64,000 nucleotides of DNA from Paramicrobacterium sp051513965 (GCF_051513965.1 NZ_CP195847.1:62001-126000), one strand, 5' to 3'. Numbered from the stretch's first letter, positions 51,092-60,186 are shown. The notes: generated by a model not told the origin, from the letters alone. A program made the numbers and translations.

Positions 51092-52647
51092 CCGCACAGA
51101 TTCCCGCAGACCGGCACGTCGTCGTCATCGGCGGCGGCATCGCGGGACTCGTGGCGGCCTTCGAGTGCGCACGCATCGGCGTTCGCGTGACGCTGCTCGA
51201 GAAGAGCGACCGGCTCGGCGGCTGCATCCGCACGCAGCAGATCGCCGGAATCGGCGTCGACACCGGGGCGGAGAGCTTCGCCACCCGCGGCGGTGCGGTG
51301 CGCGAGCTGATCGATGAGCTGAGGCTCGCCGACCGCGTCATCGAACCGAACCCCGCGGGTGCGTGGCTCGCGTTCGGCGGCTCCGCGGCACCGCTTCCGA
51401 AGGCGGGCATCCTGGGCATCCCCTCGAATCCCCTCGCCGACGACGTGCGCCGCATCATCGGCTGGAAGGGCGCCTGGCGCGCCTACATGGACCGCGTCAA
51501 GCCCGTGCTCACGATCGGCACCGAACGCAATCTCGGCACGCTCGTGCGCTCCCGCATGGGGCGGGCGGTGCTCGACCTGCTCGTCGCACCCGTCACGAAC
51601 GGCGTGTACTCCGCCGATCCATCGCAGCTCGACGTTGCCCGCGCCGCACCCGGACTCAACAACGCGCTGACGGTCTCGGGGTCGCTCTCCGGGGCGGTCG
51701 GAGTGCTCCGTGAGAACGTGCCCGCCGGTTCCGCGGTCGGCGGGTTCGCGGGCGGGATGGGCGTGCTCGTCGACGCGCTCGCGCAGACGCTCGCGAACTA
51801 CGAGGTAACCGTGCGCACGGGGGTGGCGGCGACAGCGATCGAGAACGTCGGCGACGACCAGTGGCGCGTGACCGTGCGCGACGAGACGCAGGACGCGTCG
51901 GCATCGGGGTCGTCACCGCGTGAGCCCATCGCGGAGAGCTCCTCGGGCACGGGCGACGAGCCGCACGGACGGGACGACGAACCCGGCAGCACGGCGGTCG
52001 GCGGCGCCACGTCGGTACTCAACGCGGATGCCGTCATCGTCGCAGCGCCGGAGGCCGCGGCATCCGCACTTCTCACCTCGATCGCGCCGGCCGTCTCGGC
52101 ACCGGCTCCCGCACAGGCGCCGCGCGTCGACATCGTGACGCTCGCGATCGACAGCGCAGAGCTCGACGCGCATCCGCGGGGCACGGGCGTACTGACCGCG
52201 ACGTCGGCCGGCCGGGCGGCGAAGGCCCTGACGCACAGCTCCGCGAAGTGGTCGTGGATCTCCCGGGCCCTCGACACGCCGCACCGACACATCGTCCGCG
52301 TCTCGTTCGGACGCCAGGGCGAGGCGAGTCCGCTTGACGGACTCGACGATCAGCAGGTGATCGACCTCGCGCGCACCGAGATGTCCGCTCTTCTCGGCGT
52401 CGACATCGCTCCCGAGCAGGTCGTCGACGCGCTGCGCACCTCGTGGGAGTCGACGCTGCCGCGCGCGTTCGCCGGGCAGACCGACCGCGCCGCAGCGGTG
52501 CGCGAGGCGATCGAGCAGCTCCCCGGCCTCGACGTCACCGGAGCATGGCTCAGCGGTACCGGACTCGCGTCGGTGATTCCGGATGCCGTGGCGGCCGCCG
52601 GACGCATTCGACACCGCATCGTCGCGGACGTGCTGGACGTCGACTGA
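51088..52647 (+). CDS. hemG: coproporphyrinogen III oxidase, HemY/CgoX type (FAD)
   Basis: A 519-residue FAD enzyme of the HemY family. In Gram-positives it oxidises coproporphyrinogen III to coproporphyrin III with oxygen, rather than protoporphyrinogen. The N-terminal FAD motif is VVVIGGGIAGLVAAFECARIG, and a second conserved stretch is EKSDRLGGCIRTQQIAG. The C-terminal GLDVTGAWLSGTGLASVIPDAVAAAGRI holds the isoalloxazine region. Between about residues 270 and 310 it carries an unusual low-complexity, Asp/Ser/Gly-rich insert. The start overlaps the hemE stop. The presence of chdC downstream supports the coproporphyrin route. Confidence 0.93.
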   Translation: MTAQIPADRHVVVIGGGIAGLVAAFECARIGVRVTLLEKSDRLGGCIRTQQIAGIGVDTGAESFATRGGAVRELIDELRLADRVIEPNPAGAWLAFGGSAAPLPKAGILGIPSNPLADDVRRIIGWKGAWRAYMDRVKPVLTIGTERNLGTLVRSRMGRAVLDLLVAPVTNGVYSADPSQLDVARAAPGLNNALTVSGSLSGAVGVLRENVPAGSAVGGFAGGMGVLVDALAQTLANYEVTVRTGVAATAIENVGDDQWRVTVRDETQDASASGSSPREPIAESSSGTGDEPHGRDDEPGSTAVGGATSVLNADAVIVAAPEAAASALLTSIAPAVSAPAPAQAPRVDIVTLAIDSAELDAHPRGTGVLTATSAGRAAKALTHSSAKWSWISRALDTPHRHIVRVSFGRQGEASPLDGLDDQQVIDLARTEMSALLGVDIAPEQVVDALRTSWESTLPRAFAGQTDRAAAVREAIEQLPGLDVTGAWLSGTGLASVIPDAVAAAGRIRHRIVADVLDVD

Positions 52648-52765
52648 CGGCATCCGTACATGCCCAAATCGGCATAGCAAATCAAGCGACCTGTGAACAC
52701 CCGTCGTGCTATCGCGCCGAGGGCGTTACGCTGGAGACATTCGCGACGCGACGACAGGAGGCGAC

Positions 52766-53146
52766 ATGAAGGGGAAAGTGCTGTTCATCGCCGGACTCGC
52801 AACCGGCTATGTGCTGGGAGCCCGGGCCGGACGCAAGCGTTACGAGCAGATCCGATCGGGGTGGGAGAAGATCTGGAACACTGAGCCTGTGCAGAAGCAG
52901 GTGGCTAAGGTCGAGGGGTTCGCCAAGGCGCGCATCTCCGAGGTTCCGCAGGTCATCGCGAGCGGCGTGAAGAAGGTCGCCAGTACGGTGCTCTCCGACG
53001 CGACGCCGGGTGAGAAGCTTGACTCGACCATCTCGACGGCGAAGAAGACCGCCGAAGAGCTCGACGACGTCGCTGAGCGCGGCGCCAAGGAGGCGCGCGC
53101 ATCGTCTTCGAAGAAGTCCGGTCCGTCTTCGTCGTCACGCAACTAA
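52766..53146 (+). CDS. YtxH-like membrane-associated protein
   Basis: A 126-residue protein. The N-terminal hydrophobic segment KVLFIAGLATGYVLGARAGRKRYEQIRSGWEKIW is typical of YtxH-like proteins in actinobacteria; the rest is an amphipathic helix rich in Lys/Ala/Glu, ending in a Ser/Lys-rich tail. The ATG at 52766 has AGGAGG six bases upstream. It starts a three-gene envelope set embedded in the haem locus. Confidence 0.75.
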   Translation: MKGKVLFIAGLATGYVLGARAGRKRYEQIRSGWEKIWNTEPVQKQVAKVEGFAKARISEVPQVIASGVKKVASTVLSDATPGEKLDSTISTAKKTAEELDDVAERGAKEARASSSKKSGPSSSSRN

Positions 53147-53158
53147 GCGGGGGTATCC

Positions 53159-53554
53159 ATGGCTGACCGCAGCAACGAATCGCTCATCTCCCTCATCCGG
53201 TCTCTGCCGGAGCTCATCACCGATCTCATCAAGGCGGAGATCGAGCAGGCCAAGACCAAGGCCATCCACATGGGGAAGTACGCCGGCATCGGCGCAGGAT
53301 TCTTCGTCGGGGCGCTCATCTTCGTGTACTTCGCGATCGGTGTGCTTGTCGCCGTCGGCATCCTGGCACTCGCCCTCGTCGTGCCGCCGTGGCTTGCGGC
53401 CCTCATCGTCTTCGTCGTCTTCGTGCTCATCGCGGTGGCTCTCGCGCTGGTCGGTCTCTCGTACTTCAAGAAGATCAGCAAAGACCCGAACCCCGTCGAG
53501 AGCGTGAAGCAAGATATGGATGCCGTGAAGGGAGTCGGCAACTATGACCGTTGA
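53159..53554 (+). CDS. phage holin family protein (Holin-X/DUF1469)
   Basis: A 131-residue membrane protein with two long hydrophobic helices (IGAGFFVGALIFVYFAIGVLVAVGILALALVV and LAALIVFVVFVLIAVALALVG), an N-terminal amphipathic segment (NESLISLIRSLPELITDLIKAEIEQAKTKA) and a polar C-terminus. The family is called holin-like by similarity but is found in ordinary chromosomes with YtxH and DUF3618 proteins, as here. It starts twelve bases after the YtxH-like stop and overlaps the next gene by eleven bases. Confidence 0.85.
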   Translation: MADRSNESLISLIRSLPELITDLIKAEIEQAKTKAIHMGKYAGIGAGFFVGALIFVYFAIGVLVAVGILALALVVPPWLAALIVFVVFVLIAVALALVGLSYFKKISKDPNPVESVKQDMDAVKGVGNYDR

Positions 53555-53765
53555 CAAGCCGCTGCCCACGCCCGCGCAGGCTCGTGAAGAGCTTTCGGCC
53601 GCGCTCGACGCGATCGAAGACAAGCTCAACGTGCCGAAGCAGGCGAAGGCGACCTATGAGCGTCTGCGCGAGCAGAACCCGGGCGCGCTCGTCGCGGGTG
53701 CCGTCGGCGTCGCCGCGGCGGTCGGACTCGGCGTGTTCGCCGTGGTTCGAGCGCTTGTCAAGTAG
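53544..53765 (+). CDS. DUF3618 domain protein
   Basis: A 73-residue protein: an amphipathic N-terminus (AREELSAALDAIEDKLNVPKQAKATYERLREQNPGA) and one C-terminal hydrophobic segment (GVAAAVGLGVFAVVRALV). This is the layout of DUF3618 proteins, which accompany holin-X proteins. It overlaps the preceding gene by eleven bases, so the trio is translationally linked. Function unknown; a role in membrane stress or envelope organisation is inferred. Confidence 0.8.
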   Translation: MTVDKPLPTPAQAREELSAALDAIEDKLNVPKQAKATYERLREQNPGALVAGAVGVAAAVGLGVFAVVRALVK

Positions 53766-53813
53766 GGGCGCATCGGTTTTGCTCTCTCGCATGGACTGAG
53801 AGAGTATGGATCC

Positions 53814-54548
53814 ATGACACCTCCTGCTTCGGCTGAGGGCACGTCGCACCCCCACGACGCCACCCCCTCGGCGCAGGAAGACTCCTCCCTCAGCGGGTAC
53901 ACGCTCTGGGCTGTCTTCCGCCGCAATCCTGATTCGCCTGTCACCGCGGGTGACGGAGCCGTCTCCGAGCTTGACGACGCACTTCGCGCTGTCGGTGAGC
54001 GCGGTGTCACGGTTCGTGGAATCTACGACGTGTCGGGCTTCAAGGCCGACGCCGACCTCATGGTGTGGCTGCACGGTGACCGCGCCGAGGACATCCAGGC
54101 AGCGCTGCGCATTGTGCGCCGCACGAGCCTGTTCTCGCCCCTCCTTCCGACGTGGAACGCCATGGCCTGCCACCGCGACGCAGAGTTCAACAAGCGTCAC
54201 GTGCCCGGGTTCCTGAAGGGCCTCGAGCCGAAGAAGTGGATCGTCGTCTACCCGTTCGTCCGCAGCTACGACTGGTACCTGCTGCCGGACGAGGAGCGTT
54301 CGCGGATGCTGGCCGATCACGGCCGCAAGGGCGCGCAGTTCCGGGGCGCCATCGCGAACACGGTTGCGGCGTTCGCGCTCGGCGACTATGAATGGGTGCT
54401 GCCGATCGAATCGGACGAGCTGTACGAGCTCGTCGACATGATGCGCGATCTGCGCTACACCGACGCGCGGCTCCACGTGCGCGAGGAGGTCCCGTTCTAC
54501 ACGGGCCGCCGCATCGAGACATCAGAGGTTCCGGAGGTGCTGTCGTGA
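53814..54548 (+). CDS. chdC: coproheme decarboxylase
   Basis: A 244-residue enzyme (ChdC/HemQ) that converts coproheme III to haem b by two oxidative decarboxylations, the final step of the coproporphyrin pathway. The dimeric alpha+beta-barrel fold signature YTLWAVFRR, the catalytic-Tyr region YPFVRSYDWYLLPDEERSRMLADHGRKG, and the histidine-containing CHRDAEFNKRHVPGF segment are visible; actinobacterial ChdC uses a Tyr plus a distal His. The first 25 residues are a flexible Ser/Ala-rich extension. It overlaps the next gene (GTGA). Confidence 0.95.
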   Translation: MTPPASAEGTSHPHDATPSAQEDSSLSGYTLWAVFRRNPDSPVTAGDGAVSELDDALRAVGERGVTVRGIYDVSGFKADADLMVWLHGDRAEDIQAALRIVRRTSLFSPLLPTWNAMACHRDAEFNKRHVPGFLKGLEPKKWIVVYPFVRSYDWYLLPDEERSRMLADHGRKGAQFRGAIANTVAAFALGDYEWVLPIESDELYELVDMMRDLRYTDARLHVREEVPFYTGRRIETSEVPEVLS

Positions 54549-55585
54549 GCTACGACGCCGTTCTACTCGCCAGCTTCGGCGGCCCCGAGGGGCAGGACGA
54601 TGTGATCCCGTTCCTCAAGAACGTGACGCGCGGCAAGGGCATCCCCGAGGAGCGCCTCGAAGAGGTCGCCGTGCACTACCGCCACCATGGTGGGGTCTCT
54701 CCCATCAACCAGCAGAACCGCGACCTCAAGGCGGCTCTCGAGGCCGAGCTCGAGAAGCGCGGCATCGATCTGCCGGTGTACTGGGGCAACCGCAATTGGG
54801 ACCCATACTTCACGGACGCGCTCCGTGAGCTGCACGCCGACGGCAAGCGCGACGTGCTCGCGATCGTGACGAGCGCCTACACGTCCTACTCGGGCGTGAA
54901 GCAGTACCACGAGGACTTCGAGCGCGCGCTCGACGAGACCGGGTTGCGCGACGAGGTGCGCATCAGCCGCATCCGCGAGTTCTTCGACCACCCCGGCTTC
55001 GTCGCCCCGTTCGTCGAGGGCGTCCGCGCTGCGCTCGATGAGCTGAAGGATGCCGAGAACACGCACGTCATGTTCGTGACGCACTCGATTCCGACCGCGG
55101 CCGCGACCGAGTCAGGCCCCGAGTACGGCGAAGGGGGCGCATACGAGGCGCAGCACCTCGCCGTGGCCGAGGCCATCATGGCCGGGGCGGAAAGCGACGC
55201 GCCGCACAGCCTCGTCTACCAGTCGCGATCGGGCAACCCGGCGACGCCGTGGCTCGAGCCCGACATCAACGATGCGATCGCCGACCTCTCGGACGTCGAC
55301 GGGCTCGTCATCGTGCCGATCGGCTTCGTGAGCGACCACATGGAAGTTCTGTGGGACCTCGACAACGAGGCGATGGAGTCTGCCCGTGAGAACGGGATGC
55401 GCGCCGTGCGTGTGCCGACGCCCGGCATCCACCCCGCTTACGTCACGGGGCTGGTCGATCTGCTGCTCGAGCGGATCAACAGCGTTCCGGACTCCGAGCG
55501 TCCGCACATGACGCCACTCGGGCCGTGGCCCGACCACGAGCCGCAGGGCGCCGCGCTCGACTCGGCGGTGACTCAGACGCCATGA
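54545..55585 (+). CDS. hemH: coproporphyrin ferrochelatase
   Basis: A 346-residue ferrochelatase (CpfC/HemH), inserting iron into coproporphyrin III. Family stretches are YDAVLLASFGGPEGQDDVIPFLKNVT, the HYRHHGGVSPINQQNRDL segment, YWGNRNWDPYFTDAL, the active-site His in FVTHSIPTAAA and the C-terminal IGFVSDHMEVLWDLD with the conserved Glu. GTG at 54545 overlaps the chdC stop; its stop overlaps hemC (ATGA). ChdC and CpfC together form the coproheme module. Confidence 0.96.
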   Translation: MSYDAVLLASFGGPEGQDDVIPFLKNVTRGKGIPEERLEEVAVHYRHHGGVSPINQQNRDLKAALEAELEKRGIDLPVYWGNRNWDPYFTDALRELHADGKRDVLAIVTSAYTSYSGVKQYHEDFERALDETGLRDEVRISRIREFFDHPGFVAPFVEGVRAALDELKDAENTHVMFVTHSIPTAAATESGPEYGEGGAYEAQHLAVAEAIMAGAESDAPHSLVYQSRSGNPATPWLEPDINDAIADLSDVDGLVIVPIGFVSDHMEVLWDLDNEAMESARENGMRAVRVPTPGIHPAYVTGLVDLLLERINSVPDSERPHMTPLGPWPDHEPQGAALDSAVTQTP

Positions 55586-56586
55586 CCAGACTGCTGGTCG
55601 GCACACGAGGCAGCGCACTGGCGACGGCACAGGCCGGTGGCGTTGCGCGAAGCCTTGCCGAGGCGATCGGCGGGTCGTCCGAACTCGTTCCCGTCACGAC
55701 GCACGGCGATGTGACGCGCGCTTCGCTCTCGACGCTGGGTGGCACAGGCGTGTTCGCCGCGGCGCTGCGCGAAGCACTGCTCGACGGGCAGTGCGAGGTC
55801 GTCGTGCACTCCATGAAGGACCTCCCGACGGCGCCCATCCCGGGTCTGTCGATCGGCGCAGTGCCCGAGCGTGAAGATGCGCGCGACGCGCTCTGCGCTC
55901 GGGACGGCCTCACGCTCGCAGAGCTCCCGACCGGAGCGCGCGTCGGAACCGGGTCCCCGCGCCGCGTTGCGCAGCTCAAGAACCATCGCCCCGACCTCGA
56001 GGTCGTCGACATTCGAGGCAACGTCGGCACACGACTCGACTTCGTAACGAAGGGTGAGCTGGATGCCGTCGTACTCGCCGCCGCAGGGCTGACGCGCCTC
56101 GGGCTCACCGACGTCGTCACCGAGTACTTCGATCTCGACGAGTGGCCCACGGCTCCGGCCCAGGGCGCTCTCGCCGTCGAGGTCCGCAGGGAAGACCTCG
56201 AGAACCTCGCGGACGATGCTCCGCTGCGTCGGGCGCTCTCAGCCGTCCACGACCCGGTGGCGGCGGCCGTCGCCGGTGCGGAGCGCGCCGTGCTCGCGCG
56301 GCTCGAAGCAGGATGCGCCGCGCCAGTCGCCGCGCACGCGGTCGTCGACGAGGGCAGCATCCGCATCACCGCGAGCGTCTTCGCGCTCGACGGCACCGAT
56401 GTGCGCACGCACACCGAGACGCGCGACGTCAGCACCGTGCTCCCCGGGCTCGCTGAGCCGGGGTCGGACGACGCACGTCGCAACGCATCCGCACTGCTGA
56501 TCCGGGGTGAAAGCGCCGGAACCGCCGTGGCTGACGCACTCCTGGCCGCGGGCGCGGCCGACATCGCACCATTGAGGGATTCATGA
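55582..56586 (+). CDS. hemC: hydroxymethylbilane synthase (porphobilinogen deaminase)
   Basis: A 334-residue enzyme polymerising four porphobilinogens. N-terminal RLLVGTRGSALATAQAG, VHSMKDLPTAPIPGL, RVGTGSPRRVAQL and DIRGNVGTRLDFV are all standard motifs. The dipyrromethane cofactor Cys is in LARLEAGCAAPVAAHAVV. Both ends overlap neighbours by ATGA, placing it in a tightly coupled hemH-hemC-hemD run. Confidence 0.97.
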   Translation: MTRLLVGTRGSALATAQAGGVARSLAEAIGGSSELVPVTTHGDVTRASLSTLGGTGVFAAALREALLDGQCEVVVHSMKDLPTAPIPGLSIGAVPEREDARDALCARDGLTLAELPTGARVGTGSPRRVAQLKNHRPDLEVVDIRGNVGTRLDFVTKGELDAVVLAAAGLTRLGLTDVVTEYFDLDEWPTAPAQGALAVEVRREDLENLADDAPLRRALSAVHDPVAAAVAGAERAVLARLEAGCAAPVAAHAVVDEGSIRITASVFALDGTDVRTHTETRDVSTVLPGLAEPGSDDARRNASALLIRGESAGTAVADALLAAGAADIAPLRDS

Positions 56587-57452
56587 CGACTCCATCGAAC
56601 AAACCGCTGAAGGGCTGGCGGGTCCTGGTGCCGCGGGGTGGCCCCTGGGGCGACGGCGTCGCGGCCGAACTCCGTGAGCGGGGCGCGACTCCGGTCATCG
56701 CCCCGATGATCAACTTCGCCGCGACCGCCGAGCCGGAGATCCTCTCCGCAGCACTTGAGGACCTCGTCGCGGGGGAGTTCGACTGGCTCACGGTGACGAG
56801 TGCGACGACCGTCGATGTGCTGTACAGCCAGAACATCAAGATCCCCCAGTCGACCAAGATCGCGGCGGTCGGCGAGACCACGGCGGCGGCGCTGCAGGCG
56901 GTCGGCTACCACGTCGACCTACTGCCCGAGAAAGACAACTCGGCGAAGGGCATGGTCGCGCAGCTCACGGCGCTCGAGTCGGAGCCAAAGAAGTTCCTGA
57001 CACTGCGTTCCGAGATCGCGAAGCCGGTGCTGACGCAGGGACTCATCGATGCCGGACACGACGTCCGCTCGGTGGTCGCCTACCGCACCGTGGGTGAACC
57101 CGTCACGCCGAAGGTGCTCGAAGACGTCGCGAGCGGTCGCACGAACGCGATTCTCGTGACGTCGGGTTCGGTCGCGGAGCAGGTGGTCGAGCAGTTCAGT
57201 CCGCTGCCGAGCGCGACGCTGATCGCGGCGATCGGGCCGAGAACAGCGAAGGATGCCGAGAAGGCCGGGCTCACCGTCCACATCGTGTCGCCGCGGCAGA
57301 CGGTCGAGGCGCTGCTCGACACCGTCGTGCGGGTTGTGGAGTCCGGTGGCCTCGACGAGGCCGTCCGCTCGTCGAAGCAGAGCGAGGCGATCACGTCCGC
57401 GATTCGCATCGTGGACGAGCGCAATGAGTCGCGCGCCAAAGACGTTCACTGA
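56583..57452 (+). CDS. hemD: uroporphyrinogen-III synthase
   Basis: A 289-residue two-domain protein closing hydroxymethylbilane to uroporphyrinogen III. The family is poorly conserved; the visible features are GWRVLVPRGGPWGDGVAAELRERGATPVIAPMI, the FDWLTVTSATTVDVL segment, IAAVGETTAAALQAVGYHV with its conserved VG, and TNAILVTSGSVAEQV. Starts in an ATGA overlap with hemC and ends before a DUF222-HNH gene. Some actinobacteria fuse HemD to a methyltransferase or a regulator domain; here it is HemD alone. Confidence 0.9.
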   Translation: MTTPSNKPLKGWRVLVPRGGPWGDGVAAELRERGATPVIAPMINFAATAEPEILSAALEDLVAGEFDWLTVTSATTVDVLYSQNIKIPQSTKIAAVGETTAAALQAVGYHVDLLPEKDNSAKGMVAQLTALESEPKKFLTLRSEIAKPVLTQGLIDAGHDVRSVVAYRTVGEPVTPKVLEDVASGRTNAILVTSGSVAEQVVEQFSPLPSATLIAAIGPRTAKDAEKAGLTVHIVSPRQTVEALLDTVVRVVESGGLDEAVRSSKQSEAITSAIRIVDERNESRAKDVH

Positions 57453-57471
57453 CCGAACGCGGCTTCTGTCG

Positions 57472-57504
57472 TCCACAGGCATCCGATTTTTCCAGTTATC
57501 CACA
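57472..57504. promoter_or_regulatory. DnaA-box-like sites upstream of the DUF222-HNH gene
   Basis: TTATCCACA at 57496-57504 is identical to the classical DnaA box consensus, and a related TCCACAGG lies 24 bases upstream at 57472. Both sit in the AT-richer 115-base gap between hemD and the HNH gene. The pair could be a replication-linked control site for the nuclease gene or a chance match. Confidence 0.45.
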
Positions 57505-57567
57505 ACTGCTGTTTGATCGGGTCTTTCTCGCATTGCAATGTCGGTGGCTGGTGCTTGACTTGGTGCC

Positions 57568-59013
57568 ATGACAGACGCGGCGAGTTTCAGCGATTCCCTC
57601 GACGGGGCCGACGCTGATGCGTGCGCGACCGTGGAGACCGCGCTCGACGCGCTCGCCGCTCTGGCCGATGTCAGCCCCGGTGCGCTGTCGGCGGATGGTC
57701 TAATGCACTACGTCTCGCTTCTCGGCGCAGTGACGCGCTTCGTCGAGGGGCGTCAGGTCGACAACGTCGGTGAGATGGAGCGCCGATCAGACCGTGATAC
57801 GGGCTTCGAGGGGCTTGCCGCTCGTCACGGATGCGCGTCTGTCACCTCCCTCTTCGAGAAGGCCACGGGCGTCAAGAACTCCACGGCGTATCGGTACACG
57901 CGTGTCGCGCGCCACACCACCACGCGGCTCTCCGACACGGGCCTCCCGCTGCCGCCGCGCCTGCCGCACACGGCGACGGCGCTCGCCGACGGTTCGATCG
58001 GGTTGGACGCAGCTGAGGCGCTCAGCATGGCGTTGGTGCCGACGCTGCCGCGGGCCCTGCCCGATGAGGTCGATGCAGCCGAGAAGACTCTCGTCGGCAA
58101 TGCGACGGGAGTCGGGGGCGGTGCGCCGGTGCAGCCCGATTGCCTGCGACTTCAGGCTCAGGCATTCAGCGCCGTACTGGATCCCGACGGGATCGAACCG
58201 AGCGTTGAGCGGCTGCATGAGCGGCGCTCCCTGACCTTCCGGCCGCAAGATGATGGATCGATGCGGGTCTCCGGCAGTCTGTCGCCCGAGCAGAGTGCGA
58301 TCATCACGCCGGTGTTCGACGCCTACATGTCGAAGCGCACATCGCCGACGTTCATGCAGCCCGAAGAGATGCGTGACGCGGGGCAGGAGCTCGAGAAGCG
58401 CACGAAGGCACAGGAGCGTTCGGACGTCTTCACGGCGATCATCGGCGGAGTGGGAAAGCAGGACTCTGCCCCGAAGCTGCACGGTCGCGGACCGACGGTT
58501 CTCGTGACCGTGAGACGTGACGATGTGGACGCCGGCAGAGGCACTGCGACCTCACCGGGAACGCCCGCACTGCTGCCGCTCTCGTTCGTTGCGCAGGCGC
58601 AGTGCGATGGCGACACGCAGGAGGTGACGGTCGACGCGAACGGGGACGTCGTCGCGCTGAGCTCACCGGGGCGCTTCTTCACGCCGGCGCAGCGTCTCGC
58701 CCTCATCGCGCGGGACGGTCCCACGTGTGCGGCAGACGACTGCGCCATCCCCGTCTGGCTAACCGAAGCGCACCACATCAGTGGGTGGTCCGCGGGCGGC
58801 CGGACGGAGGTCTCGAACGGTGTGATGCTGTGCTGGTTCCACCACCGACTCGTCGAGCGCGGCGAGTGGACGATGCGGCGAGACGAGCGCGGACGTCCTC
58901 GCCTGTCGCCTCCCGCCTGGTACGTCTCGCGCGGGTACATGACCCGTCGCAACGGGCGAAGGGATGCCGACGAGCCGGACGACCCCGGACGAGATAGCGG
59001 GCCGCGCTCGTGA
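57568..59013 (+). CDS. DUF222/HNH endonuclease domain protein (13E12 repeat family)
   Basis: A 481-residue protein common in multiple copies in Microbacteriaceae and mycobacteria. The N-terminal and middle part (about 30-330) is DUF222, with helices and the RHTTTRLSDTGLPLPPRLPHTATALADGSIG segment. The C-terminal HNH domain runs from TCAADDCAIPVWLTEAHHISGWSAGG to SNGVMLCWFHHRLVERGEW, containing the zinc Cys pair and the HH-N-H catalytic residues. It is inserted between hemD and hemB, and its stop lies in a 20-base palindrome. Its biological role is unknown. Confidence 0.92.
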   Translation: MTDAASFSDSLDGADADACATVETALDALAALADVSPGALSADGLMHYVSLLGAVTRFVEGRQVDNVGEMERRSDRDTGFEGLAARHGCASVTSLFEKATGVKNSTAYRYTRVARHTTTRLSDTGLPLPPRLPHTATALADGSIGLDAAEALSMALVPTLPRALPDEVDAAEKTLVGNATGVGGGAPVQPDCLRLQAQAFSAVLDPDGIEPSVERLHERRSLTFRPQDDGSMRVSGSLSPEQSAIITPVFDAYMSKRTSPTFMQPEEMRDAGQELEKRTKAQERSDVFTAIIGGVGKQDSAPKLHGRGPTVLVTVRRDDVDAGRGTATSPGTPALLPLSFVAQAQCDGDTQEVTVDANGDVVALSSPGRFFTPAQRLALIARDGPTCAADDCAIPVWLTEAHHISGWSAGGRTEVSNGVMLCWFHHRLVERGEWTMRRDERGRPRLSPPAWYVSRGYMTRRNGRRDADEPDDPGRDSGPRS

Positions 59014-59020
59014 GCGCGGC
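59001..59020 (+). terminator. palindrome overlapping the stop of the DUF222-HNH gene
   Basis: GCCGCGCTC (59001-59009) pairs perfectly with GAGCGCGGC (59012-59020) around two bases; the TGA stop codon (59011-59013) lies inside the structure. There is no T-tract, so a factor-dependent terminator or an end-stabilising hairpin is more likely than a classic rho-independent terminator. The rest of the 198-base gap before hemB contains CCCCCGGGGG at 59121-59130 and nothing else recognised. Confidence 0.5.
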
Positions 59021-59211
59021 GGCCAGCGAACCGGGACGATGACGAGTGTGGGGGAGCGTGGCTCTGGGGCGTTGCCTGGAGCGCATCCGGTGGGCCCAAG
59101 CTGTGCTGAGCCCCCGGGGGTTTCAGTCGGCGTTGGGCCCGGCGACGTAGGATGGCCTGCGGATCCACACGTCGGACGCAACGTCTGGCACCCCCGCGAA
59201 TTGGAGAACAA

Positions 59212-60186
59212 TTGACCCCTCCGAGCATCCGCCCCCGTCGCCTTCGCACCACTCCCGCGATGCGCCGACTCATCGCCGAAACACGGCTTCACCCCGCAGA
59301 TCTCGTGCTCCCGATGTTCGTCCGCGAAGACGCGTCGGAACCCGTTCCTATCTCCTCGATGCCCGGCGTCTCGCAGCACTCGATGGACTCACTCGTCCGC
59401 GCTGCCGAAGAAGCCGCTGAAGCCGGCCTCGGCGGCGTCATGCTGTTCGGCATCCCCACAGTCCGCGACGCAACCGGCAGTCAGGCGACCGACCCTGACG
59501 GCATCCTCAACCGCGCCACCGAACGACTGCAGCGCGAGGTCGGCGACGCGCTCGTCGTCCAGACCGACCTGTGCCTCGACGAATTCACCGATCACGGACA
59601 CTGCGGAGTCCTCGACGATTCCGGCCGGGTGAACAACGACGCGACACTCGAGCGCTACGCCGCCATGGCCGTCGCCCAGGCGAACGCAGGCTCGCAGCTC
59701 CTCGGGCTGAGCGGCATGATGGACGGCCAGGTGGCCGTTGTCCGCGACGCACTCGACGATGCCGGTCACGAAGACACCGCGATTCTCGCCTACGCCGCGA
59801 AGTACGCGTCGGCGTTCTACGGGCCGTTCCGTGAGGCCGTCGATTCCCAGCTGCAGGGCGATCGCCGCACGTACCAGCAGGACCCGGCGAACCGCCGCGA
59901 AGGTCTGCGCGAGGCGACGCTCGACCTCACCGAGGGCGCCGACATCGTGATGGTGAAGCCCGCTATGAGCTACCTCGACGTGCTGAGCGACGTCGCGGAG
60001 CTGAGCGACGTGCCGGTCTGGGCGTACCAGATCTCCGGAGAGTACGCGATGATCGAGGCCGCCTCCGCCCAGGGGTGGATCGATCGTCGTGCGAGCATCC
60101 TCGAATCTGTTCTCGGCATTCGTCGAGCAGGAGCCGACACCGTTCTGACTTACTGGGCAACCGAGATCGCGAGGTGGATCAAGTGA
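59212..60186 (+). CDS. hemB: porphobilinogen synthase (delta-aminolevulinate dehydratase)
   Basis: A 324-residue enzyme condensing two 5-aminolevulinates to porphobilinogen. N-terminal RRLRTTPAMRRLIAETRLHPADLVLPMFVRE is standard. Metal-binding and Schiff-base residues are in TDLCLDEFTDHGHCGVL (zinc-type Cys/His variant) and the two lysines AYAAKYASAFYGPFR and MVKPAMSYLDVL. The TTG at 59212 is preferred because TTGGAGAAC precedes it and family N-termini align. The stop overlaps the hemL GTG (GTGA). Confidence 0.96.
   Translation: MTPPSIRPRRLRTTPAMRRLIAETRLHPADLVLPMFVREDASEPVPISSMPGVSQHSMDSLVRAAEEAAEAGLGGVMLFGIPTVRDATGSQATDPDGILNRATERLQREVGDALVVQTDLCLDEFTDHGHCGVLDDSGRVNNDATLERYAAMAVAQANAGSQLLGLSGMMDGQVAVVRDALDDAGHEDTAILAYAAKYASAFYGPFREAVDSQLQGDRRTYQQDPANRREGLREATLDLTEGADIVMVKPAMSYLDVLSDVAELSDVPVWAYQISGEYAMIEAASAQGWIDRRASILESVLGIRRAGADTVLTYWATEIARWIK

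Noticed and set aside
53159..53554. Prophage remnant because of the holin-like protein
   Set aside because: No integrase, portal, capsid or attachment repeats are nearby, and the holin-X family with YtxH and DUF3618 partners is a normal chromosomal set in actinobacteria.
57568..59013. Homing endonuclease or group I intron element
   Set aside because: No intron-like structure or interrupted gene surrounds the HNH gene; hemD and hemB are complete on either side, so only a standalone DUF222-HNH gene is supported.
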